This document shows, piece after piece, positions 1 to 8,777 of a stretch of DNA of 49,139 nucleotides. Within the stretch, counting starts at the first letter, position 1; each line of letters begins with the position of its first letter. The position numbers and the translations under genes are program-made. The notes under the pieces were generated by a model. It made no database searches. It was not told the DNA's origin and saw nothing but the letters and a program-made list of their open reading frames with translations. This stretch comes from Candidatus Pelagibacter sp. (GTDB lineage: Bacteria; Pseudomonadota; Alphaproteobacteria; Pelagibacterales; Pelagibacteraceae), in assembly GCA_028408795.1 (NCBI GenBank), contig JAOOLP010000006.1, positions 1 to 49,139 on the forward strand, read 5' to 3'.

Positions 1-1011
1 TGCGGCCTCTTTTTCTAAATCCTCGGACCATTCTCCTTTTGAGGAAAGCCCATTCATTTTAGCCCTATGATCAAAAGCTTTTTGTATATCATTTTGATTA
101 CTTTGATCTTTACCAAATGCTTTCAAAGCACTTGCTTGCAAACCCCTTCCATATGAGAAAGTAATTAAAAAATTTGTATCATTAATTTTATTTATCTCGT
201 TTAAATTTTTACTCGCCTCTATTTCTGACTGTCCTCCTGATAAAAATGCAATACCAGGAACTTCGCTAGGAACATTTTTTTTAAGACAATCTAATGTTTT
301 TTTTGCAATTTCCGCAGTGTTTGATTTTTGTGGCGACTCTGATCCGGGAATAATCATATTAGGTTTTAAAACTGTACCTTTTAAATCAACTTTATGATTT
401 TCAAGTTCGTTGTAGCATTCATTTAACACATCAGTTGTAACTTGATAGCATTTATTAATATCATGAGACCCATCCATTAATACTTCAGGTTCTACTATTG
501 GAACCATTTTTGCTTCTTGTACAAGTGCGGCATATCTAGCGAGAGCATGAGCGTTTGATTTTATTGATTGTGATGATGGAAATTTATTTCCAATTTTATA
601 AACTGCTCTCCATTTTGTAAATCTTGCTCCAAGATCATAGTATTCTTTTAATCTTTCTCTCAACCCATCTAAGCCTTCAGTAACAGTTTCATCAGAAGAT
701 CCAGCGAGTGGTTTAGCACCTTTATCAACTTTAATTCCAGGTATTGCGTTATTCTTCAGAATTAGATCTGGAATACTAGGGCCGATTGTAGTTTTTTGTT
801 TTATGGTCTCGTCAAAAAGAATAACTCCACCAATATAATTTCTCATAGCCTCAGAACTAAAGAGAGTTTGTCTAAAAACTAATCTATTTTTTTCAGTATT
901 TTCTACGTTAATACTTTTAAATCTTTTTGCAATTGTGCCAGTGCTTTCATCTGCCGCTAATATTCCTTTGCCTTTAGCACACATTCTTTTTGCAATTTCT
1001 TCTAATGTCAT
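1..1011 (-). CDS. fba: Class I fructose-bisphosphate aldolase (3' end cut by window)
   Basis: Cleaves fructose 1,6-bisphosphate to dihydroxyacetone phosphate and glyceraldehyde 3-phosphate, and runs the reverse reaction in gluconeogenesis. The frame is open from the ATG at 1011 to the window edge, giving 337 codons, so only a short C-terminus is missing if the family length of about 340-365 applies. Visible motifs are GILAADES near residue 17, the active-site segment VPIVEPEVLMDG near 170, and GTVLKPNM with the Schiff-base lysine at about K216. The lysine shows this is the metal-free class I enzyme, not the zinc class II enzyme. The residue before the GT of that motif is K, where many relatives have E. 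It is the last gene of the minus-strand run tkt-pgk-fba, 9 bases after pgk. The family call is firm. Confidence 0.95.
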   Translation of the reverse strand, partial: MTLEEIAKRMCAKGKGILAADESTGTIAKRFKSINVENTEKNRLVFRQTLFSSEAMRNYIGGVILFDETIKQKTTIGPSIPDLILKNNAIPGIKVDKGAKPLAGSSDETVTEGLDGLRERLKEYYDLGARFTKWRAVYKIGNKFPSSQSIKSNAHALARYAALVQEAKMVPIVEPEVLMDGSHDINKCYQVTTDVLNECYNELENHKVDLKGTVLKPNMIIPGSESPQKSNTAEIAKKTLDCLKKNVPSEVPGIAFLSGGQSEIEASKNLNEINKINDTNFLITFSYGRGLQASALKAFGKDQSNQNDIQKAFDHRAKMNGLSSKGEWSEDLEKEAA

Positions 1012-1020
1012 AATTGATAT

Positions 1021-2211
1021 TTATTTTAAAACATTGAGGCCGGGCAAGTCTTTTCCTTCAAGAAATTCTAAAAATGCTCCACCTGCTGTTGATAAGTGTG
1101 TAAAAGTAAATTTATCATTACTTTTATTAATTGCAGAAACAGTATCTCCGCCGCCAAGTATGGATACCAGAGATTTCTTGGCTGTATTTTCAGAGATCTT
1201 CTTTGCTATTGCCAAGGTACCAGTTGAAAATTTTTTATTTTCAAAATATCCCGCAGGACCATTCAATAAAACTGTATTAGATTGATCTATAATATTTTCA
1301 ATATTTTTTATTGTTTTTGGTCCGATGTCTAAGATTATTTCATCTTTACCAATGGAGTCTTGTTTTTTTATTTTTCCAGAACCTTCAAAATTAGTTGAGA
1401 CATTGCAGTCTTCAGGAATGAAAATATTGCAATTATATTTTCTAGCTTCATCGTATATTTCGTTAATTATTTTTCCAGAGTTTTTTTCTATTAATGATTT
1501 TCCAACTTTGAAACCTTTGAAAGTTAGAAAATTATTAGCCATAGCTCCAACAATTATAATATTATTTACATTTTTTATTAAATTGGTGATCACATTAATT
1601 TTTGTTGAAATTTTTGATCCTCCAATAATGCAGGTTACTGGCTCTTTTTTATTTTGAATAACTGAACTTATTGATTCTACTTCTCTTTTTAAAAGCGGTC
1701 CCGCGCATGATTCTTTTATGTATTTTGCAATTTTGTGAATAGAAGCCTGTTCTCTGTGGGAACAAGAAAAAGCATCATTAATATAAATATCACCAAGTGA
1801 AGCAAGTTTTTTTGCAAAATTATCATCATTTTCACTTTCTTCTTTAAAGAATCTAATATTTTCCAATAAAATAATTTCACCCTCCTTTAAGTATGAAAAT
1901 TTGCTTTTTGTTTCTTCATTAATATCTCCCATAAAGAAATATACGTTTGTTTCTAATTGTTCTTTTAAAAATTTATATATTGGCGCTAAAGATAGCTCGC
2001 TATTCTTTATACCTTTTGGTCTACCTAGGTGACTTATAATTATTATCTTTGCTTTTTTTTTTATTAAATCCTTTAGAAAAGGTAGGTTAAGTAAGATTCT
2101 GGTCTTATCTTGAATTTTTTTTTCATTTAAAGGTACATTTAAATCAAGTCTAAGAATTATTGTTTTACTCTGAATATCTAGATTTTCAGAAAAATATTTA
2201 ATTTTACCCAT
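1021..2211 (-). CDS. pgk: Phosphoglycerate kinase
   Basis: Transfers phosphate from 1,3-bisphosphoglycerate to ADP, the first ATP-forming step of lower glycolysis, and is reversible in gluconeogenesis. The 396-residue length is normal for bacterial Pgk. The N-terminal substrate-binding motif RLDLNVPL lies at residues 21-28 and SHLGRPKG at 60-67. The nucleotide-binding glycine motif GGGDTVSA is near residue 353. It sits 11 bases downstream of tkt and 9 bases upstream of the aldolase, so the three probably form one transcript. In many alphaproteobacteria gap lies between tkt and pgk; there is no room for it here. Confidence 0.97.
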   Translation of the reverse strand: MGKIKYFSENLDIQSKTIILRLDLNVPLNEKKIQDKTRILLNLPFLKDLIKKKAKIIIISHLGRPKGIKNSELSLAPIYKFLKEQLETNVYFFMGDINEETKSKFSYLKEGEIILLENIRFFKEESENDDNFAKKLASLGDIYINDAFSCSHREQASIHKIAKYIKESCAGPLLKREVESISSVIQNKKEPVTCIIGGSKISTKINVITNLIKNVNNIIIVGAMANNFLTFKGFKVGKSLIEKNSGKIINEIYDEARKYNCNIFIPEDCNVSTNFEGSGKIKKQDSIGKDEIILDIGPKTIKNIENIIDQSNTVLLNGPAGYFENKKFSTGTLAIAKKISENTAKKSLVSILGGGDTVSAINKSNDKFTFTHLSTAGGAFLEFLEGKDLPGLNVLK

Positions 2212-2222
2212 TTAAACCGCGG

Positions 2223-4205
2223 TTATTTTCTAAGCTGTTCTTGAATGGCAATCGTTATTTTTTCTACTGATAAATTAAAGTGTTCGTATACTTTTTTATA
2301 AGGAGCACTTTCACCAAACTTATTAATACCAATGGAAATACCTCTGTCCCCTGAGTATTTTTTCCACGAAGAAACGGTGCCAGCTTCAATTGTTACAATT
2401 AAAGAGTCTTGATCTAATATATCTCTTTTAAAATCATCAGATTGTTTGTCGAAAATCTCTTGGCATGGCATTGAAACTACTTTGGACTCAATATTATTTT
2501 CTTTTAGCGCTATTTGAGTATTTAAAGCAAGCTCAACTTCAGATCCAGAAGCAACCAAAGTAACCTTATTATCATGAGAATTTATTTTTACTACGTAAGC
2601 TCCATTTTCACATTTATTTTTTTCTGAAAATCCAGGATTAATGTAAGGTAGTTTTTGTCTTGATAAAGCAATTACGCTAGGTGTATTTTTGCTTTTTAAA
2701 GCAATTTCCCAACATTCAAGAGTTTCATTTATATCTGCAGGGCGAAAGACATTAAGATTAGGAATAGCTCTTAAGCCAGTTAATTGTTCTATAGGTTGAT
2801 GTGTTGGGCCATCTTCACCAAGCCCGATAGAGTCATGAGAAAAAATATAAATGACTTTTAACCCCATTAACGCAGAAAGTCTTATTGATGGCTTACAGTA
2901 GTCTGAAAAAATTAAAAAAGTTCCACCATAAGGAATTAATCCGCTGTATAACGCTAGTCCATTCATAACAGCAGCCATTCCATGCTCTCTAACACCGTAA
3001 TGAATATAATTTCCATCAAAATTTTTTGAACTAATTACTTTAGAGTTATTTGTTTTAGTATTGTTTGATCCACTGAGGTCTGCTGAACCACCAATTAACT
3101 GAGGCAGAATACTTGAAATACTCTCTATAGCCGCTGATGAACATTGTCTAGTTGCCATGCTTGGTTTTGATTCAAAATATTTTGTTTTTTCTTTTTTAAT
3201 TAAATATTCAAGATCTTTTAAATCTGAATCTATATATTTATCTTTTAATGCTGATTTAATATTAGAGCTTTTTTTGTCTAATGTTTCTAGCCATTTTGTT
3301 TCTAATTCAATTCCTTTTTTCCCAATTTCTCTCCAAGCATTTAAAATATCCTCTGGAATTTCAAATGGCTTGCTATTCCATTTAAGTTTTTTTCGCACTA
3401 AACCAATTTCTTCATCACCTAGAGGAGAACCATGTGAAGAAGCTTTTCCAGATTTATTTGGAGATCCAAATCCAATTATAGTTTTGCATGATATTAAGGT
3501 AGGTTTATTGGATTTGGATGCTTTAGTTATTGCATTCGAAATCTGTTTTTCATTATGACCATCAATTTCTAAAAAGCTCCAGCCATAACCCTCAAATCTT
3601 TTTTTATAATTATCAGATACACTTAACGAAGTAGAACCATCAATTGAGATCTTATTGTTATCGAAAAAAACTATTAAGTTTTTGAGTTTTAGATGACCTG
3701 CTAAACTCATTGCTTCGTGACTAATTCCTTCCATTAGATCTCCATCACTTGCAATTACGTATGTTTTGTTATTGATTAGAGTTGGTCCAAATTTTTTTTT
3801 TAATATTTCTTCAGCGACTGCCATTCCAACTGCATTACCAAGACCTTGCCCTAAAGGACCGGTAGTAGTCTCAATACCCGAACCTTTCTTGTATTCTGGA
3901 TGTCCTGCACAGATTGAATTTAATTGTCTAAAATTTTTTATATCTTCAATTGAAACACTTTCATAACCAGTAAGATAAAGTAAAGAATATAAAAGCATAG
4001 AACCATGACCTGCTGATAAAACAAATCTATCTCTGTTAATCCAATTTGGATTTTTAGGATTAAACCTCAGGTGGTATTTATATAAAACTGTTGCTACGTC
4101 TGCCATGCCCATAGGCATACCTGGGTGGCCAGAGTTTGCTTTTTGTACAGCATCAATTGATAAAAATCTTATTGCGTTTGATAGTTGGTTAAATTTTAAG
4201 CTCAC
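2223..4205 (-). CDS. tkt: Transketolase
   Basis: Thiamine-diphosphate enzyme of the non-oxidative pentose phosphate pathway that moves two-carbon ketol units between sugar phosphates. At 660 residues it has full family length, with three expected regions: an N-terminal ThDP-binding domain, a middle pyrimidine-binding domain (GVREHGMAAVMNGLAL) and a C-terminal domain. The cofactor motif SDGDLMEG is at residues 153-160, and the N-terminal substrate motif NSGHPGMPMG is near 24-33. It is the first gene of the minus-strand tkt-pgk-fba run. A 59-base divergent region separates its ATG from the coiled-coil gene on the plus strand, which must hold promoters for both directions. Confidence 0.97.
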   Translation of the reverse strand: MSLKFNQLSNAIRFLSIDAVQKANSGHPGMPMGMADVATVLYKYHLRFNPKNPNWINRDRFVLSAGHGSMLLYSLLYLTGYESVSIEDIKNFRQLNSICAGHPEYKKGSGIETTTGPLGQGLGNAVGMAVAEEILKKKFGPTLINNKTYVIASDGDLMEGISHEAMSLAGHLKLKNLIVFFDNNKISIDGSTSLSVSDNYKKRFEGYGWSFLEIDGHNEKQISNAITKASKSNKPTLISCKTIIGFGSPNKSGKASSHGSPLGDEEIGLVRKKLKWNSKPFEIPEDILNAWREIGKKGIELETKWLETLDKKSSNIKSALKDKYIDSDLKDLEYLIKKEKTKYFESKPSMATRQCSSAAIESISSILPQLIGGSADLSGSNNTKTNNSKVISSKNFDGNYIHYGVREHGMAAVMNGLALYSGLIPYGGTFLIFSDYCKPSIRLSALMGLKVIYIFSHDSIGLGEDGPTHQPIEQLTGLRAIPNLNVFRPADINETLECWEIALKSKNTPSVIALSRQKLPYINPGFSEKNKCENGAYVVKINSHDNKVTLVASGSEVELALNTQIALKENNIESKVVSMPCQEIFDKQSDDFKRDILDQDSLIVTIEAGTVSSWKKYSGDRGISIGINKFGESAPYKKVYEHFNLSVEKITIAIQEQLRK

Positions 4206-4264
4206 AATTAAATTACCTATATAGACTTAAACTAAGTATATCAATAATATGATATAAAAAACAT

Positions 4265-4588
4265 ATGAGTATTTTTGAAAAAAAAGAAAAAAATCTAAAT
4301 GAGTTATTAGATAAGTTGAATATTTTGACTTCGACTTATTCACACTCTACTTACAAATCTGAAAAAATACAGACCGAAAGAAATGAATTAATTAGAAAAA
4401 AATCGGAAATTGAAAAAAAAAACCAGGAGCTAATGAGAGAACATAAATATTTAAAAGGTAAAATTGCTCAACTTCAAGAAGAGGTTAGTAAACGGTCGCA
4501 TATGGAGGAAAAATTTAATCAAGATATTGAGGAATTAAGTCAAGAAACTGAAAATTTAGTAAACGAGATAGAAAAATGGCAAACGTAA
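4265..4588 (+). CDS. Small coiled-coil protein upstream of zapA (DUF4164-like)
   Basis: This 107-residue protein is nearly all charged heptad-like sequence rich in K, E and L, predicting one long coiled coil with no signal peptide or membrane segment. The last 13 bases overlap the start of zapA, implying translational coupling. In rhizobial genomes a small DUF4164-type coiled-coil protein occupies the same place between divergent tkt and zapA, so I infer the same family, possibly a division-ring accessory like ZapB. That role rests on position and predicted shape only, since no diagnostic motif is visible. Confidence 0.75.
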   Translation: MSIFEKKEKNLNELLDKLNILTSTYSHSTYKSEKIQTERNELIRKKSEIEKKNQELMREHKYLKGKIAQLQEEVSKRSHMEEKFNQDIEELSQETENLVNEIEKWQT

Positions 4589-5022
4589 ATATAAAATTTA
4601 ATAATAAAGACTATTTATTATCCTGTGACGATGGCCAAGAAGAAGCTTTAAAAACTTTAACTTCTTATCTAGATAAAAAATATAAAGAGCTTAAAGATAA
4701 ACTAGGAAATATTGGTGAAAACAAACTTTTATTGATAACCACTATACAATTGATAGATGAATATTTTGATTTAAAAAGAAGAATTACCCAGCAAAAGAAG
4801 AAGTTGGATGATTTAGCAAGTAAATTTAAAGAACTAAAAAATTTAGCAATAAAATATAAAGATAGTAAAGATGAGGAAATTGCCAAGTTGAATAGTGAAT
4901 TAGAAAAATTTAAAAAGAGCATTGAAGAAAGCAACATCCTTTACGAGTCAATGTTAGATAAAACAACAAAATCCCTTGAAAAAATAATTTCAAATACTGA
5001 AACTATCTCTAAAATTCAGTAA
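4576..5022 (+). CDS. zapA: Cell division protein ZapA
   Basis: ZapA binds FtsZ and bundles its protofilaments at the division ring. The N-terminal 60 residues match the ZapA globular head, opening with MANVNIKFNNKDYLLSC, then the region with DDGQEEALKTLTSYLD. They are followed by a long C-terminal coiled coil from roughly residue 70 that would form the dimer/tetramer stalk. At 148 residues it is longer than the roughly 110-residue E. coli form, with extra coiled coil. It overlaps the upstream coiled-coil gene and its TAA directly abuts the ATG of the cyclo-ligase. In many proteobacteria the 6S RNA gene lies at this junction; here there is no space. Confidence 0.88.
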   Translation: MANVNIKFNNKDYLLSCDDGQEEALKTLTSYLDKKYKELKDKLGNIGENKLLLITTIQLIDEYFDLKRRITQQKKKLDDLASKFKELKNLAIKYKDSKDEEIAKLNSELEKFKKSIEESNILYESMLDKTTKSLEKIISNTETISKIQ

Positions 5023-5577
5023 ATGCTAAATAAAGAACGATTAAGAAAAAAATATTTTTTAATAAGAAAAAAAAAATATTTTGACATAAACTCAAGTTTT
5101 TTTAAGCCATTATTAAGATTAATTAGAAATAAATTTTTAAAAAAAAGTATTTATCTTTCATTATACTATCCATCATCTTACGAAGTGAATGTAATAAGAT
5201 TATTGGATATAATTGATAAAAAAAAAATTAAAACAACTTTACCTGTGATAAACGATCGAAATTCTATGAATTTTCACAAGTGGAAAACGGGAGACATTTT
5301 ACATGTTAATAAATATGGAATGTTGGAGCCAAATTCATTTTCTAAACAAGTTATTCCAAATGTAATGTTAGTTCCGTTACTTGCGTTTGACGATAAAAAA
5401 AATAGATTAGGTTATGGAGGTGGTTATTACGATAAATATTTAAATAAATATATAAAAAAAAATAAAAGTCTTCTTACAATTGGTGTTGCTTTCTCGTTTC
5501 AACAACATAATAATCTCCCAACATCTAATAGTGACGTTAAATTAAATTATGTACTAACTGAAAAGGGTTTTGTTTAA
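5023..5577 (+). CDS. ygfA: 5-formyltetrahydrofolate cyclo-ligase
   Basis: Converts 5-formyl-THF to 5,10-methenyl-THF using ATP, returning this storage folate to the one-carbon pool. The 184-residue length fits the family, and the hallmark substrate-binding loop GYGGGYYDKYL is present near residues 131-141. A basic N-terminus (KERLRKKY) matches the start of other members. It follows zapA with no spacer and its stop overlaps the start of the phosphoesterase gene by one base. The zapA-ygfA pairing is widely conserved in proteobacteria, which supports the call. Confidence 0.93.
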   Translation: MLNKERLRKKYFLIRKKKYFDINSSFFKPLLRLIRNKFLKKSIYLSLYYPSSYEVNVIRLLDIIDKKKIKTTLPVINDRNSMNFHKWKTGDILHVNKYGMLEPNSFSKQVIPNVMLVPLLAFDDKKNRLGYGGGYYDKYLNKYIKKNKSLLTIGVAFSFQQHNNLPTSNSDVKLNYVLTEKGFV

Positions 5578-6383
5578 TGAAAATTTTAATTCTAGGAGAT
5601 ATAATGGGAACAGCTGGCAGAAAGGCTTTAGATAAGAATTTACCCAATATCATTTCTAAAAATAAAATAGATTTTACCGTTATCAATGGGGAAAACGCAG
5701 CGGACGATGGCAAAGGTATAACTAATTCAATAGCAGATAGACTATATTCTATAGGGGTTGATGTTATTACATCAGGAAATCATATTTGGGATAAAAAAGA
5801 AACTGTTGATTATATAAATAAAGAAAAAAGACTTTTGAGACCAGCAAATTTGGCAGAAGGTTCTCCAGGAAATGGTTATGGAATTTTTATGACAAAAAAT
5901 AAAAAATATAAAGTCGGAGTTATAAATTTAATGGGAAATGTCTTCATGAGAAAGACGGAAGATGTCTTTCAAACAGCAAAATCAATAAGAGAAAAGATTA
6001 AATTAAAAAAGAATGTAGATTTTATTGTTGTTGATTTTCATGGTGAAATTACAAGTGAAAAAATGGCAATTGGGCATTTTTTTGACGGATCATCTACTGT
6101 TGTAGTTGGAACTCATACTCATGTACCTACCGCTGATACTAGAATACTAGATAAAGGAACAGGTTATCAAACTGATATAGGGATGTGTGGTGACTATAAT
6201 TCTGTTATTGGAATGAACAAAGAAAACTCAGTAAAAAAATTTTTTAAAGATAAATCTGCAATTGATCATTTTCCATCCGAAGGAGAAGGAACTTTATCTG
6301 GTATAGTTATTGACGCAAACCCTGAAACTGGTTTAACAAAAAAAATTACTAGGATAATAGAGGGCGGCAGTTTAATAAAATAA
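5577..6383 (+). CDS. YmdB-family metallophosphoesterase (TIGR00282 type)
   Basis: A 268-residue calcineurin-like phosphoesterase of the YmdB type. Members studied in Firmicutes and Deinococcus hydrolyse cyclic nucleotides with a two-metal centre; the physiological substrate in alphaproteobacteria is unclear. Metal-binding motifs are GDIMG (residues 7-11), GENAADDGKG (about 38-47), SGNHIWD (about 66-72), DFHGE and GTHTHVPTAD. The ATG overlaps the final A of the upstream stop codon, so it is translationally coupled to ygfA. The usual alphaproteobacterial order ygfA-ymdB-yebC is kept. Confidence 0.92.
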   Translation: MKILILGDIMGTAGRKALDKNLPNIISKNKIDFTVINGENAADDGKGITNSIADRLYSIGVDVITSGNHIWDKKETVDYINKEKRLLRPANLAEGSPGNGYGIFMTKNKKYKVGVINLMGNVFMRKTEDVFQTAKSIREKIKLKKNVDFIVVDFHGEITSEKMAIGHFFDGSSTVVVGTHTHVPTADTRILDKGTGYQTDIGMCGDYNSVIGMNKENSVKKFFKDKSAIDHFPSEGEGTLSGIVIDANPETGLTKKITRIIEGGSLIK

Positions 6384-6385
6384 TT

Positions 6386-7111
6386 ATGGCAGGGCACTCA
6401 CACTGGGCTGGAATTAAACATAAAAAGGGTAGAGCTGATAAAGAAAGATCAAAAATTTTTTCCAAGCTATCTAGAGAAATCACCGTAGCAGCAAAATTAG
6501 GTGATAAAGATCCTGATATGAATCCAAGATTAAGAACGGCTATACAAGCTGCTAAACAAGCTAATATGCCTAAAGATAATATTGCCAGAGCTATTAGTAA
6601 ATCTGAAACAAGTGGAGACAAAAATTATGAAAATTTAAGATATGAGGGATTTGGTCCTTTCAACTCAGCTTTAATAATAGAGACTTTGACTGATAATAAA
6701 AATAGATCAGCATCTAGCTTGAGAACTATTTTACAAAAGAATGGGGGCAGATTAGGTGAAACTGGATCTACTAAACATTTATTTTTCAATTGTGGTGTTA
6801 TTCACATAGATAATAAGAAATTTAAAGAGGATGAATTTTTCGAATTAGCCATAAATTCAGGCGCTAAAGACTGCTCAAATTTAGAAAATTATCATGAAAT
6901 AATTTGCGAAAAAGAGGATTTTTACAAAGTTAAAATCGAATTAGAAAAGAAATTAAGTAAACTTGAATACTCTGGTATAGAATGGAGGCCTCTGAGTCGA
7001 ATAAATTTAGACGAAGAGCAAAGTAAAAAAATCTATGAGTTGTTATTGTCTTTAGAGGAATTAGATGATGTTCAAAATGTTTATATCAACACAAATTTGA
7101 ATAATATTTGA
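6386..7111 (+). CDS. yebC: YebC/PmpR-family protein
   Basis: A 241-residue YebC/PmpR protein. Family members act as DNA-binding regulators in some species, and others have been linked to relief of ribosome stalling. The N-terminal signature MAGHSHWAGIKHKKGRAD is intact, followed by the basic region (KIFSKLSREI) and the central segment IEWRPLS near the C-terminal domain. It starts 2 bases after the phosphoesterase stop. In most proteobacteria yebC is followed by ruvC-ruvA-ruvB, but here the next gene is a phage-type RuvC-like nuclease and then tolQ. Confidence 0.95.
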   Translation: MAGHSHWAGIKHKKGRADKERSKIFSKLSREITVAAKLGDKDPDMNPRLRTAIQAAKQANMPKDNIARAISKSETSGDKNYENLRYEGFGPFNSALIIETLTDNKNRSASSLRTILQKNGGRLGETGSTKHLFFNCGVIHIDNKKFKEDEFFELAINSGAKDCSNLENYHEIICEKEDFYKVKIELEKKLSKLEYSGIEWRPLSRINLDEEQSKKIYELLLSLEELDDVQNVYINTNLNNI

Positions 7112-7602
7112 TTGTGAAAATTATTGGAATAGACCCTGGGTTAAGTGGAGCAATTGCCATTCTCAAAGATAACAAAGTTTTAAATATATTTGAAATACCT
7201 GTGATGTCTGAAGGTAAAAAAAATAAAAGACAACTTAATAGCGCACAATTAGTGAGATTGCTGAAAGATAATATCAAAGATGACGAGGAAGTATCTGTAG
7301 TAGTGGAACAGGTAAATGCCATGCCAGGTCAAGGTGTTACTAGTATGTTTAATTTTGGCCAAACTTTTGGAGCAATTAAAGGTATATGCGCTGCTCTTGG
7401 CTTGCCAATTTTTTTTGTTAGACCCTCAAAATGGAAAAAACATTTTGAGTTGATTAATTCGTCAAAAGACTCAAGCCGAACAAAAGCTATAGAAATGTAT
7501 CCTTTATTATCCAGTGAATTATCAAAAAAAAAAGATGTAAATAAATCAGATGCTATACTTATAGCAAGATTTTATAGTGACACTCGATTAAACGATAATT
7601 AG
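7108..7602 (+). CDS. Phage-type RuvC-like Holliday junction resolvase (RNase H fold)
   Basis: The 164-residue protein opens with the RNase H-fold strand KIIGIDPGLSG. The likely acidic metal ligands are D9 in that motif, E67 in VVVEQV and D148 in KSDAILIA. The block AMPGQGVTSMFNFGQTFG and the following PSKWKKHF are typical of the phage/prophage RuvC-like group, not of E. coli-type RuvC. It lies where ruvC normally follows yebC, so a Holliday-junction-cleaving role is plausible, but no ruvA or ruvB accompanies it in the window. Start choice is uncertain: TTG at 7108 overlaps the yebC stop, and GTG at 7114 would remove two residues without touching the fold. The fold is clear; replacement of cellular RuvC is inference. 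Confidence 0.82.
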   Translation: MIVKIIGIDPGLSGAIAILKDNKVLNIFEIPVMSEGKKNKRQLNSAQLVRLLKDNIKDDEEVSVVVEQVNAMPGQGVTSMFNFGQTFGAIKGICAALGLPIFFVRPSKWKKHFELINSSKDSSRTKAIEMYPLLSSELSKKKDVNKSDAILIARFYSDTRLNDN

Positions 7603-7672
7603 ACGAGTTTTTTAATATTTTTATCTATAAAAGCGCCAAATTCATGACACATTCTAAAAGTAATTAACTTTT

Positions 7673-8353
7673 ATGGAACAAGAAATTACTTCTCAGATTG
7701 TAGGATTAGGTGGAAGCACAGACTTCTCATTATTTAAATTATTTTTAAGAGCAGACTTTGTTGTAAAGTTTGTTATTATTTTGCTAATTGCAAGCTCAAT
7801 TTTTTCATGGGCTTTAATATTCGATAAAGTAAAACTATTTAAAAGAATAAATTTATCAACAGAGGATTTCGAAAAAAAATTTTGGAAAGCAAAATCAGCT
7901 GAGAGTTTTAATAATAATTTACCGGCAAACACAAAAGATCCTGCAACTATTATTTTTAAAACAGCTATGAATGAAGTAATGAAAACAAAAAGACAATCGT
8001 CAGCTGTACAAGCGGCTAGAGTAGAAAGAGTATTAGAAATAGCTACAGATGTTGAAATTAAAAAGATTGAAAAAAATTTTACCTTTTTAGCGACTATAGG
8101 TTCAACTGCTCCATTTATTGGTTTATTTGGAACAGTTTGGGGAATAATGAATTCTTTTCAATCTATAGCTATTTCCAGAAATACAAGTTTAGCAATAGTT
8201 GCACCAGGAATAGCAGAGGCTTTATTTGCAACAGCATTGGGTTTACTAGCTGCAATACCAGCAGTTGTTGCTTATAACAAATTTAATAGCGACTCAAAAA
8301 GATATATTTCTAAAATAGATAATTTTTCAAAAAGATTTTTGTCAATAATTTAA
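7673..8353 (+). CDS. tolQ: Tol-Pal system protein TolQ
   Basis: Inner-membrane motor subunit of the Tol-Pal complex, which uses the proton gradient to hold the outer membrane together during division. The 226 residues show three hydrophobic segments: near 30-50, and a pair near 137-157 and 172-197. The conserved family core is seen in TIGSTAPFIGLFGTVWGIM. It is the first gene of tolQRAB-pal. A 70-base spacer separates it from the RuvC-like gene, the only sizeable gap before the operon, so its promoter probably lies there. Confidence 0.96.
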   Translation: MEQEITSQIVGLGGSTDFSLFKLFLRADFVVKFVIILLIASSIFSWALIFDKVKLFKRINLSTEDFEKKFWKAKSAESFNNNLPANTKDPATIIFKTAMNEVMKTKRQSSAVQAARVERVLEIATDVEIKKIEKNFTFLATIGSTAPFIGLFGTVWGIMNSFQSIAISRNTSLAIVAPGIAEALFATALGLLAAIPAVVAYNKFNSDSKRYISKIDNFSKRFLSII

Positions 8354-8356
8354 AAA

Positions 8357-8770
8357 ATGGCTTTTAAACTTAATCGCTCAAAAAACGAACCAATGAGTGA
8401 AATCAATGTAACTCCTTTCGTTGATGTTATGTTAGTCTTACTTATTATCTTCATGGTAACAGCTCCTTTATTAACTGTAGGTGTTCAAGTTGACTTACCA
8501 GAATCTTCAGCAGACTCACTCCCTGACGATCAAGAGCCGTTAACTATTAGCATCAATTCAAAAGGAGAAATTTTTATTCAAGAACATAAGGTAAATTATC
8601 AAAAGATTGTTCCCAAACTACTTGCCATTGCAAAAAATAGAACTGACACAAGAATATATGTTAGAGGCGACAAAACTATAAATTACGGAAGAGTTTTAGA
8701 GGTAATGGGAACTTTATCAGGTGCGGGTTTTTCAAAAGTTGCACTTATATCTGAGCCTTACAAAAATTAA
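8357..8770 (+). CDS. tolR: Tol-Pal system protein TolR
   Basis: ExbD/TolR-family partner of TolQ: one transmembrane helix with a periplasmic domain. The 137-residue length is typical. The signature SEINVTPFVDVMLVLLIIFMV places the conserved proton-path aspartate at about D23, just inside the single membrane helix. The C-terminal periplasmic domain includes VRGDKTINYGRVLEVM. It starts 3 bases after tolQ and ends 7 bases before tolA, which fits stoichiometric co-translation. Confidence 0.96.
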   Translation: MAFKLNRSKNEPMSEINVTPFVDVMLVLLIIFMVTAPLLTVGVQVDLPESSADSLPDDQEPLTISINSKGEIFIQEHKVNYQKIVPKLLAIAKNRTDTRIYVRGDKTINYGRVLEVMGTLSGAGFSKVALISEPYKN

Positions 8771-8777
8771 ATGAAAA

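Noticed and set aside
935..1657. Plus-strand open frames of about 110-116 codons across fba and pgk
   Set aside because: They lie antisense to two certain genes and have no recognisable domain.
7108..7602. Prophage remnant around the RuvC-like gene
   Set aside because: The nuclease is phage-like, but both neighbours are core genes with tight spacing and no other phage gene is present.
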